Positions 33,815 to 42,153 of a stretch of DNA of 64,000 nucleotides are shown in pieces. Under the pieces are notes generated by a model. The model did not search any database. It was not told where the DNA came from and was given only the letters and a program-made list of their open reading frames with translations. Source of the DNA: JALSNL01 sp036479585 (GTDB taxonomy: Bacteria; Bacteroidota; Ignavibacteria; Ignavibacteriales; Melioribacteraceae); contig OZ245062.1 of the NCBI GenBank assembly GCA_965224785.1, positions 1,488,001 to 1,552,000 of the forward strand, given 5' to 3'. A program made the translations under genes and the position numbers. Positions within the stretch are counted from its first letter, which is position 1. The number at the start of each line of letters is the position of its first letter.

Positions 33815-35074
33815 TTAAGTATCATAAGAAATGCCAAGTAAATTTCTTCGTATCATTTCTAAAGCTGCTTGCGAAGCTCTTTCTTTGTTTCTAAGTCTGT
33901 CGTTTCCAAAATGGAATTCTTTAGCCGAGCATACTTTATCATCACAAATTGCGATATAAACTAAACCAACATCTTTGCCTTCTGTTGCTCCCGTAGGACC
34001 CATTATTCCGGTAACAGCTATACCAATATCAGTTCCACTAACTCCTTTTACACTATCAGCCATTTGCTGTGCAACTTCCAAACTTACTGCTCCGTGTTTC
34101 TGCAATAGGTCTTCATCAATACCAAGCAGTTCTACTTTTGCTCCGTTGCTATAAGTTATTAAACCTCTTTGAAAATATTCACTACTTCCACTTACATTTG
34201 TTATTCTACTACTTATCAATCCTCCAGTGCAAGATTCTGCAATTGCCAGAGTAAGGTTGCGATCTTTAAGTAATTTCCCAACAACTTCTTCTAATGTTTC
34301 AGTACCGCTACTAAAAATATTTCTACCAATTTTTGCTCTTATTTTTTGTTCAACTTCAAATATTTTCTCATTGGCTTTTTCCTCATCTTCTTCAATGGCA
34401 GTTATTCTAATTCTTACCCCATATATACTTGGAAGAAATGCTAACTTCCCTTCGGCAACTACTCCATCAATATCTTTAATGTCATCATAAAGAAATGATT
34501 CAGGAATTCCTGTAGTTAAAAGTGTTTTTTGTTTTGTAATATATTTGGGTGGGAACTTTTCTAATATGTTAGGAAGCACGGTATCTTGCATCATTGCTTT
34601 CATTTCCATTGGGACGCCAGGTAACGAGATAAATATTTTACCGTCTTTTTCAATCCATACTCCTGGAGCAGTTCCTTTTGTATTTTTTATCGGAATTCCA
34701 ATTTTAGGAACTAAGGCTTGCTTCTTATTTGTATCTGTAATTTCTCTATCTTTTTTCTCAAATATTTCTTTAATGTTATTTAGAACTTCTTCATTCTCAA
34801 TTAGCTCTGTGTTAAAATAATTCACAATACATTTGAGAGTTATATCATCGTGAGTTGGTCCTAAACCTCCAGTACAAATAACAACATCGTTAGAAGAAAA
34901 TGTTCTTTCAAATTCATTTAGAATTGCTTTTTCATTATCGCCAATAACAGAAGTACTTTTTATGTGATAACTATTTTGGCTAAACAGTTCTCCAATATAT
35001 GCAGCATTGGAATTAACAATTTGTCCTATCAAAATTTCATCGCCAATTGTAATTATGTGAATGTTCATCTTCAA
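33815..35074 (-). CDS. cinA: CinA family protein: molybdopterin-like N-domain plus nicotinamide-nucleotide amidase domain
   Basis: A 419-residue two-domain protein. Residues 1-170 form the MoCF-like (COG1058) domain with IITIGDEILIGQIVNSN and VVICTGGLGPTHDDIT, linked in other bacteria to pyrophosphatase activity on ADP-ribose or NAD. Residues about 255-410 form the PncC-like amidase domain with IAESCTGGLISSRITNVSG and IAVTGIMGPTGA, which deamidates nicotinamide mononucleotide in pyridine-nucleotide salvage. Last gene of purC-DUF971-pgsA-pgpA-cinA; one base from pgpA. Location just before recA mirrors the cinA-recA arrangement of several other phyla. Confidence 0.95.
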   Translation of the reverse strand: MKMNIHIITIGDEILIGQIVNSNAAYIGELFSQNSYHIKSTSVIGDNEKAILNEFERTFSSNDVVICTGGLGPTHDDITLKCIVNYFNTELIENEEVLNNIKEIFEKKDREITDTNKKQALVPKIGIPIKNTKGTAPGVWIEKDGKIFISLPGVPMEMKAMMQDTVLPNILEKFPPKYITKQKTLLTTGIPESFLYDDIKDIDGVVAEGKLAFLPSIYGVRIRITAIEEDEEKANEKIFEVEQKIRAKIGRNIFSSGTETLEEVVGKLLKDRNLTLAIAESCTGGLISSRITNVSGSSEYFQRGLITYSNGAKVELLGIDEDLLQKHGAVSLEVAQQMADSVKGVSGTDIGIAVTGIMGPTGATEGKDVGLVYIAICDDKVCSAKEFHFGNDRLRNKERASQAALEMIRRNLLGISYDT

Positions 35075-35075
35075 C

Positions 35076-35552
35076 TCAAATTTCGTAAATAAAAAGTGAT
35101 ATAAATATATGTATAAATAATAAAGAATACATCCCTGAAACTACATCGTCCATCATTATTCCCCACCCACCTTTTAGCTTTTCAAATCTATCGGCAGGAA
35201 ATGGTTTTGTGATATCTAAAATTCTCCAAATTATAAATCCAACAATTATATATGGTAACTCCATTGGAACAAATAAAAACGTAATCCAAGTTCCAACAAA
35301 CTCATCTAATGTAAATTGTTTTGGGTCAACACCATATATTTTTTCAAAATAATTTCCGAGTGGAATTCCAACAATGAATGTTATAACTATTACTGGTAAC
35401 AGTACATTGATATTTGAAAACCCAGGTATTAGAAAAAATAATAATGCTACAAGACTTCCAATTGTTCCCGGAGCATAAGGAAAAAACCCCGAATAAAACC
35501 CAGTACTAAAAAATGTATTTATAGCTCTAATTATTTTTAAATAAGCTTGCAA
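35076..35552 (-). CDS. pgpA: Phosphatidylglycerophosphatase A
   Basis: Removes phosphate from phosphatidylglycerophosphate to give phosphatidylglycerol in the inner membrane. The 158-residue protein has the PgpA pattern SGFFPYAPGTIGSLVAL near residue 20, KIYGVDPKQFTLDEFVGTWI with the conserved DE, and FVIWRILDITKPFPADRFEK-like IIWRILDITKPFPADRFEKL followed by GGWGIMMDDVVSGMY carrying the metal-binding DD. Three to four hydrophobic segments are present. Its start overlaps pgsA by 26 bases, so the enzyme that makes its substrate is translated just before it. Confidence 0.95.
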   Translation of the reverse strand: MQAYLKIIRAINTFFSTGFYSGFFPYAPGTIGSLVALLFFLIPGFSNINVLLPVIVITFIVGIPLGNYFEKIYGVDPKQFTLDEFVGTWITFLFVPMELPYIIVGFIIWRILDITKPFPADRFEKLKGGWGIMMDDVVSGMYSLLFIHIFISLFIYEI

Positions 35553-36120
35553 TTAAAACTCTATTTTGATAAACATAAGTGATACCCGTAATGAAAGTGA
35601 ACAACGTAACAGCAAGCATAGTATAGTAAATTAGATTTTGTTCCGTTAATATTTGAATGACCTCAGAAAAATTTGTTTTGAGATATTCATTCTCTTTTAG
35701 AGTATAAACAATTACCAAGTAAAATAGAAAAACCATTTGCACAACTGTTTTTACTTTTGCCGATTTACTAGTTGTAAACGATTTACCTTTCCACTCTGCA
35801 AACAATCTTAGTCCAGTTACAAATACATCTCGGAATACAATTATTATTACCATCCAGAACTCTAAAACTCCGAGATAAACAAATGAGAAAAGTGCAGCAG
35901 AAGTTAAAATTTTATCTGCCAACGGATCCATAAATTTGCCCCAAGTTGTAATATAATTAAACTTGCGAGCAAGCCAGCCATCATACCAATCAGTAATAGC
36001 AGCAATAAAAAACACTAATAACGAAATTTGCATTAATAGTGAATCACCAGACAAAAACAAATATACAAAAACCGGAGTCAGTATTATTCTTAGCGTAGTT
36101 AATTGATTAGGTAAAACCAT
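35527..36120 (-). CDS. pgsA: CDP-diacylglycerol-glycerol-3-phosphate 3-phosphatidyltransferase
   Basis: Makes phosphatidylglycerophosphate from CDP-diacylglycerol and glycerol-3-phosphate. The CDP-alcohol phosphotransferase signature D-x2-D-G-x2-A-R-x8-G-x3-D-x3-D is fully present (DWYDGWLAR, then GKFMDPLADK, residues about 42-68). The 197-residue protein has about five to six membrane segments. Three bases separate it from the DUF971 gene, and it overlaps pgpA. Confidence 0.95.
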   Translation of the reverse strand: MVLPNQLTTLRIILTPVFVYLFLSGDSLLMQISLLVFFIAAITDWYDGWLARKFNYITTWGKFMDPLADKILTSAALFSFVYLGVLEFWMVIIIVFRDVFVTGLRLFAEWKGKSFTTSKSAKVKTVVQMVFLFYLVIVYTLKENEYLKTNFSEVIQILTEQNLIYYTMLAVTLFTFITGITYVYQNRVLIASLFKNN

Positions 36121-36123
36121 CTG

Positions 36124-36429
36124 TTAGACTTTTGTATATTTTTCAAATAATCGAAGAAGATAATCATAATCATACAGCCCTGTGTTATGTCCATCAGTCC
36201 ATTCAATGCCAATAGCATAGTTACCAACAATAGATATTTTCTTAACTTTAAGTTGTTCTAATGTAAATAGTGGAATGTAAGTATCCGTCCACTCATCTTT
36301 TTCAACTTTACAAGTAGCACACGGACATTCATTTCTGAGATTACTAAATTTAATACTTTCCGTGCTCCCATTATCCCAAGTAATATCTAAGAATTCGTTT
36401 TCTCTAACTTTTATTTTTGTTGGAGACAT
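36124..36429 (-). CDS. DUF971 (GBBH-like N-terminal) domain protein
   Basis: A 101-residue cytosolic protein. IKVRENEFLDITWDNGST, FSNLRNECPCATCKVEKDEW and VGNYAIGIEWTDGHNTGLYD are typical DUF971 motifs, the Cys-rich LRxxCxCAxC being the characteristic part. The fold is related to the N-terminal zinc-binding domain of gamma-butyrobetaine hydroxylase; relatives have been linked to iron-sulfur protein maturation, but the role here is unknown. It starts directly after purC (stop and start adjacent). Confidence 0.9.
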   Translation of the reverse strand: MSPTKIKVRENEFLDITWDNGSTESIKFSNLRNECPCATCKVEKDEWTDTYIPLFTLEQLKVKKISIVGNYAIGIEWTDGHNTGLYDYDYLLRLFEKYTKV

Positions 36430-37326
36430 TTAGCTAACCTTTTTCCCACTTAGCAAGAAAAGTGCTTCTTCATATTTTTTAGTTGTTTTCTCAATTACTT
36501 CACTTGGTAAATTTGGTGCAGGCGGCTCATAATTAAAATTGATGGAAGACAAATAATCACGAACATATTGTTTGTCAAAACTTGATTGACTTCTTCCCTT
36601 CTCATAAGAATATCTTACCCAAAACCTTGATGAATCGGGAGTAAGTAGTTCATCAATTAAAATTACTTCACCATTGTAAATCCCAAATTCCATTTTAGTA
36701 TCTGCTAGAATAATTCCTTTCTCATACGCAAAGTCGTAAGCCTTCTTATATATTTCTAATGATTTTTCTTTTAGCGTATTATAAATTTCTTCTCCAACAA
36801 TATTTTTAGCTTGCTCCGGTGTAATGTTTTCATCGTGTTCCCCAATTTCTGCTTTTGTAGATGGAGTGAAAATTGGTTCAGCAAGTCTTTCAGATTCTAC
36901 CAAACCATCCGGTAATTTAATTCCACAAACAGTTCCACTTTTTTTGTATTCTTTTAATCCAGAACCAGTAATATAACCACGTACAATACATTCCAAAGGG
37001 ATTAGTTCTGCTTTCTTAACTAACATTGTTCGTCCTTCAAGAATATCATTGTATTGTTTACATACTTCAGGAAACTCTGAAGTATCCGAAGAAATTAAGT
37101 GATTAGGAATTATATCTGTTGTAAAGTCAAACCAAAACTCAGAGATACTTGTTAGTATTTTCCCCTTAAGTGGAATTCCCTCTTCGAGTATAACATCAAA
37201 GGCTGAAAGTCTATCCGTTGAAATTATTAAATAATTCCCTTCAACTTCATAAAGGTCTCTTACCTTACCCTTTTTGAAAAGTTTTATTCCTTCTAAATCT
37301 GTTTCTTTTATAATTGAATTGCTCAA
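36430..37326 (-). CDS. purC: Phosphoribosylaminoimidazole-succinocarboxamide synthase
   Basis: Purine synthesis: joins CAIR and aspartate with ATP to give SAICAR. The 298-residue protein has LFKKGKVRDLYEVEGNYLII, STDRLSAFDVILEEGIPLKG, the signature LECIVRGYITGSGLKEYKKS and LADTKMEFGIYNGEVILIDE. The C-terminal YEPPAPNLPSEVIEKTTKKY is typical of the long bacterial form. First gene of a five-gene minus-strand operon leading to cinA. No PurR box or riboswitch is apparent upstream. Confidence 0.97.
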   Translation of the reverse strand: MSNSIIKETDLEGIKLFKKGKVRDLYEVEGNYLIISTDRLSAFDVILEEGIPLKGKILTSISEFWFDFTTDIIPNHLISSDTSEFPEVCKQYNDILEGRTMLVKKAELIPLECIVRGYITGSGLKEYKKSGTVCGIKLPDGLVESERLAEPIFTPSTKAEIGEHDENITPEQAKNIVGEEIYNTLKEKSLEIYKKAYDFAYEKGIILADTKMEFGIYNGEVILIDELLTPDSSRFWVRYSYEKGRSQSSFDKQYVRDYLSSINFNYEPPAPNLPSEVIEKTTKKYEEALFLLSGKKVS

Positions 37327-37499
37327 AGTATCTCCTAAATATTTAGCTTCGAAAGATAATTATAGTTAAGTCGTAATTCAACTAAGACACTATAATAGTT
37401 TAGATAAAAATACATTCCAAAACAAAACTACTTGCAAATGAAAACAAACAAGCCTAAATTCAAACTTAAATTTATTTAGCAAAATAGCACGGATATTTT

Positions 37500-39029
37500 A
37501 TGACAGACAAAATAAGATTAAAAGACTTCCCGCAAACCTTTTGGGTTGCTAACACAATGGAAATTTTTGAACGTATGGCTTGGTATGGTTTCTTTGCTGT
37601 ATCATCACTATACATAACCGGAGCAGTTAGTGAAGGTGGGCTTGGCTTTACTGATGAAGACCGTGGAGTGTTACAAGGTGTTGTAACTTTTTTTCTTTAC
37701 CTCTTCCCAGTTGTTACCGGAGCGTTAGCAGATAGATATGGTTTTAGAAAAATGTTGTTCGCTGCATTTGCAGTATTAGTTCCAGCTTATTATATGTTGG
37801 GGCAGTTCAAAACATTTCCAACATTTTTCTTAGCTTTTATGCTAGTTGCAGTTGGTGCTGCAATGTTCAAGCCAGTTATTATCGGAACAGTTTCAAAAGT
37901 TACAACTGAGAAAACTTCTTCAATGGCATTTGGTATTTTTTATATGATGGTAAACATTGGCGGTTTTGTTGGACCTATTGTTGCCGGAATTGTACGAGCA
38001 ATTTCCTGGGAATATGTTTTCATCGCTTCAGCCGGATGGATTGCAATCAACTTTATTTTTGTTACTCTATTTTATAAAGAGCCAACTTCAGAAGCAGCAT
38101 CAGCAAATCCTCGTTCACTTAAAAAAGTTCTTACAGATATGGTTGAAGTTCTTGGGAATGGTAGATTTTTCCTTTTTGTTTTTGGACTTCTCACAATTTT
38201 GGTAATGGGTGCAAAGTTTACTGCAGATGGAACCATTACTTGGAATCAGATAATATTTATTTCTCTTGGGTGGATTATCTTAAATGTAGTTTACGATTTA
38301 ATTTTAAAGAGTAAGTCTAACAATGAGGAAGAAACATTTTGGCTTACCTCCCCAATGAAACTTGGCGATTGGAAATTTGGATTATTCTTACTTTTAATGT
38401 CAGGCTTCTGGACTTCATTCAATCAGATATTCTACACACTTCCCCTTTATATTAGGGACTTTGTGGATACTTCCGATTTAATGATTGCTACAAAATCAAT
38501 GTTTAATTTCTTTGGGGTGTCTAATGAAACTTTTCAAGCCTACTCAAATTCAATGGCAGTAGCCGGACAAGTAAATCCAGAATATTTAATTAATCTAAAC
38601 GCTGGAGCAATAATTCTTTTTCAAGTTTTCATTTCTTATTTAGTAACTAGACTAAAACCATTTACAACTATTTTTTATGGGACACTAATTACAGTAGTAA
38701 GTTTTTCAGTCTTAATTTTTGGAATAATTGGTTGGATAGTTGTAATAGGAATTGTCATTTTCTCTTTTGGCGAAATGATGGCAAGTCCAAAATCAAAAGA
38801 ATATACTGGGAAGATTGCTCCCCCAGAAAAAGTTGCTCTTTATATGGGTTATTTTTATTGGTGTGTTGCACTTGGTAATTTATTTGGTGGAATACTTTCG
38901 GGTCAGTTGTACGGAGCATTTGCAAGAGACATGCAACGCCCAGATTTAATGTGGTTGGTTTTTGCAATAATTGCATTGGGTAGTGCTGTGCTTGTGTTTA
39001 TGTATGATAGGTTTATTTTGAGAAAATAA
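37500..39029 (+). CDS. POT/PTR2 family peptide transporter (second copy)
   Basis: A 509-residue inner-membrane transporter with about 14 hydrophobic segments. The TM1 motif is MEIFERMAWYGFFAVSSLYI (ExxER), followed by VVTGALADRYGFRKM as the cytoplasmic GxxADRxG loop. A long central insertion (~190-280) and the order of segments match the PTR2 branch. It is clearly diverged from the copy at 1604, so the two probably have different substrates. Divergent from purC with 173 bases between; no other gene in the transcription unit. Confidence 0.88.
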   Translation: MTDKIRLKDFPQTFWVANTMEIFERMAWYGFFAVSSLYITGAVSEGGLGFTDEDRGVLQGVVTFFLYLFPVVTGALADRYGFRKMLFAAFAVLVPAYYMLGQFKTFPTFFLAFMLVAVGAAMFKPVIIGTVSKVTTEKTSSMAFGIFYMMVNIGGFVGPIVAGIVRAISWEYVFIASAGWIAINFIFVTLFYKEPTSEAASANPRSLKKVLTDMVEVLGNGRFFLFVFGLLTILVMGAKFTADGTITWNQIIFISLGWIILNVVYDLILKSKSNNEEETFWLTSPMKLGDWKFGLFLLLMSGFWTSFNQIFYTLPLYIRDFVDTSDLMIATKSMFNFFGVSNETFQAYSNSMAVAGQVNPEYLINLNAGAIILFQVFISYLVTRLKPFTTIFYGTLITVVSFSVLIFGIIGWIVVIGIVIFSFGEMMASPKSKEYTGKIAPPEKVALYMGYFYWCVALGNLFGGILSGQLYGAFARDMQRPDLMWLVFAIIALGSAVLVFMYDRFILRK

Positions 39030-39190
39030 GACATGATATTTATCAAAAAAAAATCTCTTATTTTAGAAAAATAAACTTGTTAGTAGATAAATATATTAGT
39101 TATGTAACTAAGTGAAAAATCAATTACCTATAAGAGTAGTGGCTGATAAATAATGATTCTATACTTATGCAAAGTATAACATTAATATTT

Positions 39191-39529
39191 TTAACTTGCT
39201 AAATTTATATCATCGTCATAAATACTGCCATCTTCAAAAAAGATACTACTTTCGTCATGATACAATTCATTCTCGTCAAGTTCTTCATAGACAATGCCTT
39301 CTTCTTCATAAGCTTCATCAATAAAATAACTTGAAATATATAACTTCAAAAGGTCTTGATATTGTGGATCACTATATTCTTTTTCAATTACTCTTTTACA
39401 TTTATTAAATATTTTTTTATCGTAACCATTTTTGCAACATTTTTCGGGTGTTTCTTTAATACCCATTTCCTTCATAATCTCTTGTAATAAAATGCTGGCT
39501 GTTACGGATGCATCGTAATAAGCTTCCAT
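39191..39529 (-). CDS. Small acidic protein of unknown function
   Basis: I do not recognise this 112-residue protein. It is strongly acidic toward the C-terminus (EAYEEEGIVYEELDENELYH) and has a short cysteine/lysine cluster near residue 30 (PEKCCKNGYDKKIFNKCKRV). No signal peptide or membrane segment. It has a good ribosome-binding site (GGAGAGAAAAT before ATG), which supports translation. The 463-base gap beyond its start (39530-39992) holds a repeat hairpin and the cold-shock leader. Confidence 0.6.
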   Translation of the reverse strand: MEAYYDASVTASILLQEIMKEMGIKETPEKCCKNGYDKKIFNKCKRVIEKEYSDPQYQDLLKLYISSYFIDEAYEEEGIVYEELDENELYHDESSIFFEDGSIYDDDINLAS

Positions 39530-39710
39530 ATTTTCTCTCCGAATTTAATTTATTCTTCCCCTTTTATAAACATCAAATTATATTTATAACTATCGTAATT
39601 TTGAAACAATAATTAAATAGAAAAGTTATTAGCTTGGCAAGCATTTTTTAAGATGTCTATTATAGATGGGTGATTTTATAATTAATTGAAAACCTCAGAA
39701 TAGAATATTT

Positions 39711-39772
39711 CATACTCAGCGGAGTCGAAGTGTGAGAACAGCTCAATTTACTGGTTCGACTCCGCTCACCAT
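39711..39772. repeat. Inverted repeat built on GCGGAGTCGAA
   Basis: GCGGAGTCGAA (39719) and TTCGACTCCGC (39755) form a perfect 11-bp stem. One arm matches the word at 4860. Located between the small acidic gene and cspA. Confidence 0.75.
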
Positions 39773-39867
39773 ACCTATCAATATGATTTTTCAGATGGCA
39801 CTTAAAAAAAATAAATAATAATTCATTTTTTATTTGCTTTTTTAGTAAAACATCTATATGTTAGTAT

Positions 39868-39992
39868 GTGTTCTAAAGTAGAACACTTTTTAAGTAACAA
39901 TTGTACAGTTTTTTTAAGAGTGTTAATGAGTTATCATAAATTTTTAAAGCTCTGTTCAATTTATTTTACAATTTTTTTTAGGAGCACTGTAA
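39868..39992 (+). promoter_or_regulatory. Probable long 5' leader of the cold-shock gene
   Basis: The 125 bases before the cold-shock start contain a perfect small hairpin (GTGTTCT, loop AAAGT, AGAACAC at 39868-39886), long A/T tracts and a strong ribosome-binding site (TTAGGAGCACTGTAAATG). Long structured leaders control cold-shock mRNAs in other bacteria; that role here is inferred. Confidence 0.4.
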
Positions 39993-40202
39993 ATGTCAGA
40001 GCGTAAAGAAGGAACCGTTAAATGGTTCAACAGCTCTAAAGGTTATGGCTTCATCGAACAAGAAGGTGGAAATGATGTATTTGTACATTATCAATCTATT
40101 GTTGCAGATGGCTACAAATCTTTAGAAGAAGGACAAAAAGTAGAATTCACTGAAAGTGAAGGCGAAAAAGGTCCTCAAGCTACTGATGTAAAAGTTATAT
40201 AA
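39993..40202 (+). CDS. Cold-shock domain protein (CspA family)
   Basis: A single-stranded nucleic-acid-binding OB-fold protein that acts as an RNA chaperone. The 69 residues show EGTVKWFNSSKGYGFIEQE with the RNP1 motif KGYGFI and NDVFVHYQSI with RNP2 (VFVHY). The C-terminal part KVEFTESEGEKGPQATDVKV is typical. Monocistronic, with a strong ribosome-binding site and a clean terminator 22 bases after the stop. Confidence 0.97.
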   Translation: MSERKEGTVKWFNSSKGYGFIEQEGGNDVFVHYQSIVADGYKSLEEGQKVEFTESEGEKGPQATDVKVI

Positions 40203-40224
40203 CTTTTATATTTAGCTAAAATTT

Positions 40225-40253
40225 AAGCTCCCTTTTTAAGGGAGCTTTTTTTA
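40225..40253 (+). terminator. Rho-independent terminator of the cold-shock gene
   Basis: AAGCTCCCTT and AAGGGAGCTT form a perfect 10-bp stem with a 3-base loop followed by a T-rich tract. Confidence 0.93.
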
Positions 40254-40361
40254 TTTTAAATATGGTCATTCTAATTTAGTGTTGTATTAAAGTTTTTGCA
40301 AAATAAATTATAAAATGTCAATGGATCAAATATAAAAAACTATAATTATTCGCTCACAGTT

Positions 40362-40433
40362 GTCATCTCCGAATGTTTTAATCGGAGATCCATTTTTATA
40401 TTGCCTGGATTCCCAATCAAGTTGGGAATGACA
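40362..40433. repeat. Dispersed 72-bp repeat, GTCATCTCCGAATG..GGGAATGACA
   Basis: Close copy, same orientation and length, of the element at 4906-4977: both contain GAATGTTT(T/C)(A/T)ATCGGA-like, ATCCATTT(T/A)TATAT and CAATCAAGTTGGG. Together with the neighbouring hairpin it fills most of the 385-base gap between cspA and the M16 operon. Confidence 0.8.
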
Positions 40434-40495
40434 AAGAAATCTTATTTTGCAGAAGTTGTATTAAGTACATTCTGGTATTGACTTAAATACTTCGA

Positions 40496-40533
40496 CTCTG
40501 CTCAAGATGAAATATATGGCATCTTGAGCAGAG
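40496..40533. repeat. Perfect 14-bp hairpin downstream of the M16 operon
   Basis: CTCTGCTCAAGATG and CATCTTGAGCAGAG form a perfect stem with a 10-base loop, 54 bases beyond the M16 stop codon. No T-run follows on the minus strand, so a classical terminator is not certain. Confidence 0.7.
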
Positions 40534-40587
40534 CCAAAAGAGAAAATTGAGTGTCAAAACTTAGCAAACATAACCTTAGTGATATGT

Positions 40588-42153
40588 TTATAAGATATTC
40601 TTTTTAACTTTTTTCTTAAATGTATCTTTTGATTCTATTATTTTTACACTCTTAACATTAAGATTAAAACTCGCTACTGCTTTATCTTGTTTAAGAACTT
40701 CTTCCGGTAAACCTTTTTTAACCAAATTAGAATAACTCATTTCAGATTTTAAGTTAGCTCTAAAACTTTCAGCTAAAGGTTCTGCTTCCGATTTATCTGT
40801 AATAATTGCAACAAACATATTTTCAATTTGCCAATATTTTTTTATTGCATTGTTCACATCTTGCAAAGTAACATTGTCTAGCAATCCATCAAGTTCCTTA
40901 ATCCAATTTTCTCTTCCGTAAAATTTTGAGTCTAACAAATAGCCTAATTGCTGAGCGGGAGTTTGTGCATATAATTTAGTATAACTTTTAAGAAAATCTC
41001 TTGTAGTTTCAAACTCTTTTTGAGTTAGTCCTTTTTTAATAAGTCTATCAATTTCCATCATAGCCATCCTGAATGCAAAGTGAGCATGACCAATTTTTAT
41101 ATCACTCAACTCCTCGTATTGCATCTTTAATTGTTTAGCAATTTGTACTGGTCTAATCCAAATTGAAAAGTAGTTTGATGAACGAGGAACACCGGATTGA
41201 GGCAACATAAATGCACCACCGTTTTCGTACCATTCAATATATGAGTAATCTCCATAGTTCATGGAACGAGTTTCTCTAATGAGGTTATACAATTTAGAAT
41301 ACGATTTCCGATGTTCGCCTAAATATGAATTTGCAATCATAAGTGCTGCAAAATCATCATCCGCCCTTGTTATGTTTAGTGGAAAGCCTGCAAAAATTGC
41401 TGAACCAAACGCATTTTCTTTTTGAACAATCTCAATATTAATTCCTTTTGGAATATTTGCTTTGTCTGGTTTTGGAAGTTTAATTTTATTGTTAGAAATT
41501 CCTTTTATACCAGTTAATAGTTTACTTAGAAAATCGAAATTATAATTTCCAGAAACTCCAACAGTTAAATTGTTTATAGTAAAATATTTCTTATAATGTT
41601 CTTCAATATCCTTCAATGAAATAGACTTCACACTTTCACTATTTCCTTCTTTTAAATGAGCGTAGTTGGTTCCCCTAAAAAGTAAATTCTCTAATGCCTT
41701 CTTACTATATTCTTCATCAGAAGTAGCTCTAATTCCTTGATCAACAAAATTTTGTTGATTTGTTTTTATCCTTTTAAAATCACTTTCGCTAAATGATGGA
41801 TTTAATAATAAGTCAATAATAACAGAATAAAACTCATCTAAAAAATCTTTGTGAACTTGAAAAGTAAAAGTTGTTACTTCTTTATCCACAAAGGAAGAAT
41901 AACTTGCTGCCATTGGAAATATTTTATCTTGAATTTCGCTAAAGGAAAATTTATCTGTTCCTCCACCAGTAATCATATTTGCAGTAGCGTAAGTTAAGCC
42001 TTCCTTTCTTTCGGGATCACAAATTGATCCATTTTGGAATCTTAGTTTTATTACAACCTTATTTGAGTTTGGTAATTTTAGCTCAACAACTTCTTGTGCA
42101 AAAATTGTTGTTACTAAAACAAAACTTACAAGAACTATTAGTTTATTTATCAT
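40588..42153 (-). CDS. M16-family peptidase partner subunit (inactive HxxEH site), exported
   Basis: A 521-residue exported M16 homologue: signal peptide MINKLIVLVSFVLVTTIFAQ. The M16 fold is visible in both halves, but the position of the zinc motif reads EGLTYATANMITGGGTD without HxxEH. The C-terminal half keeps the substrate-side loop ETRSMNYGDYSYIEW and the SGVPRSSNYFSIWIRPVQ segment. This is the usual division in M16B heterodimers, in which one subunit carries zinc and the other shapes the chamber. The start codon overlaps the end of the active subunit gene by four bases, fitting co-translation. Confidence 0.9.
   Translation of the reverse strand: MINKLIVLVSFVLVTTIFAQEVVELKLPNSNKVVIKLRFQNGSICDPERKEGLTYATANMITGGGTDKFSFSEIQDKIFPMAASYSSFVDKEVTTFTFQVHKDFLDEFYSVIIDLLLNPSFSESDFKRIKTNQQNFVDQGIRATSDEEYSKKALENLLFRGTNYAHLKEGNSESVKSISLKDIEEHYKKYFTINNLTVGVSGNYNFDFLSKLLTGIKGISNNKIKLPKPDKANIPKGINIEIVQKENAFGSAIFAGFPLNITRADDDFAALMIANSYLGEHRKSYSKLYNLIRETRSMNYGDYSYIEWYENGGAFMLPQSGVPRSSNYFSIWIRPVQIAKQLKMQYEELSDIKIGHAHFAFRMAMMEIDRLIKKGLTQKEFETTRDFLKSYTKLYAQTPAQQLGYLLDSKFYGRENWIKELDGLLDNVTLQDVNNAIKKYWQIENMFVAIITDKSEAEPLAESFRANLKSEMSYSNLVKKGLPEEVLKQDKAVASFNLNVKSVKIIESKDTFKKKVKKNIL

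Noticed and set aside
40588..42153. Calling the second M16 gene a pseudogene because it lacks HxxEH
   Set aside because: The frame is full length and the loss of the metal site in one partner is normal for paired M16 subunits.
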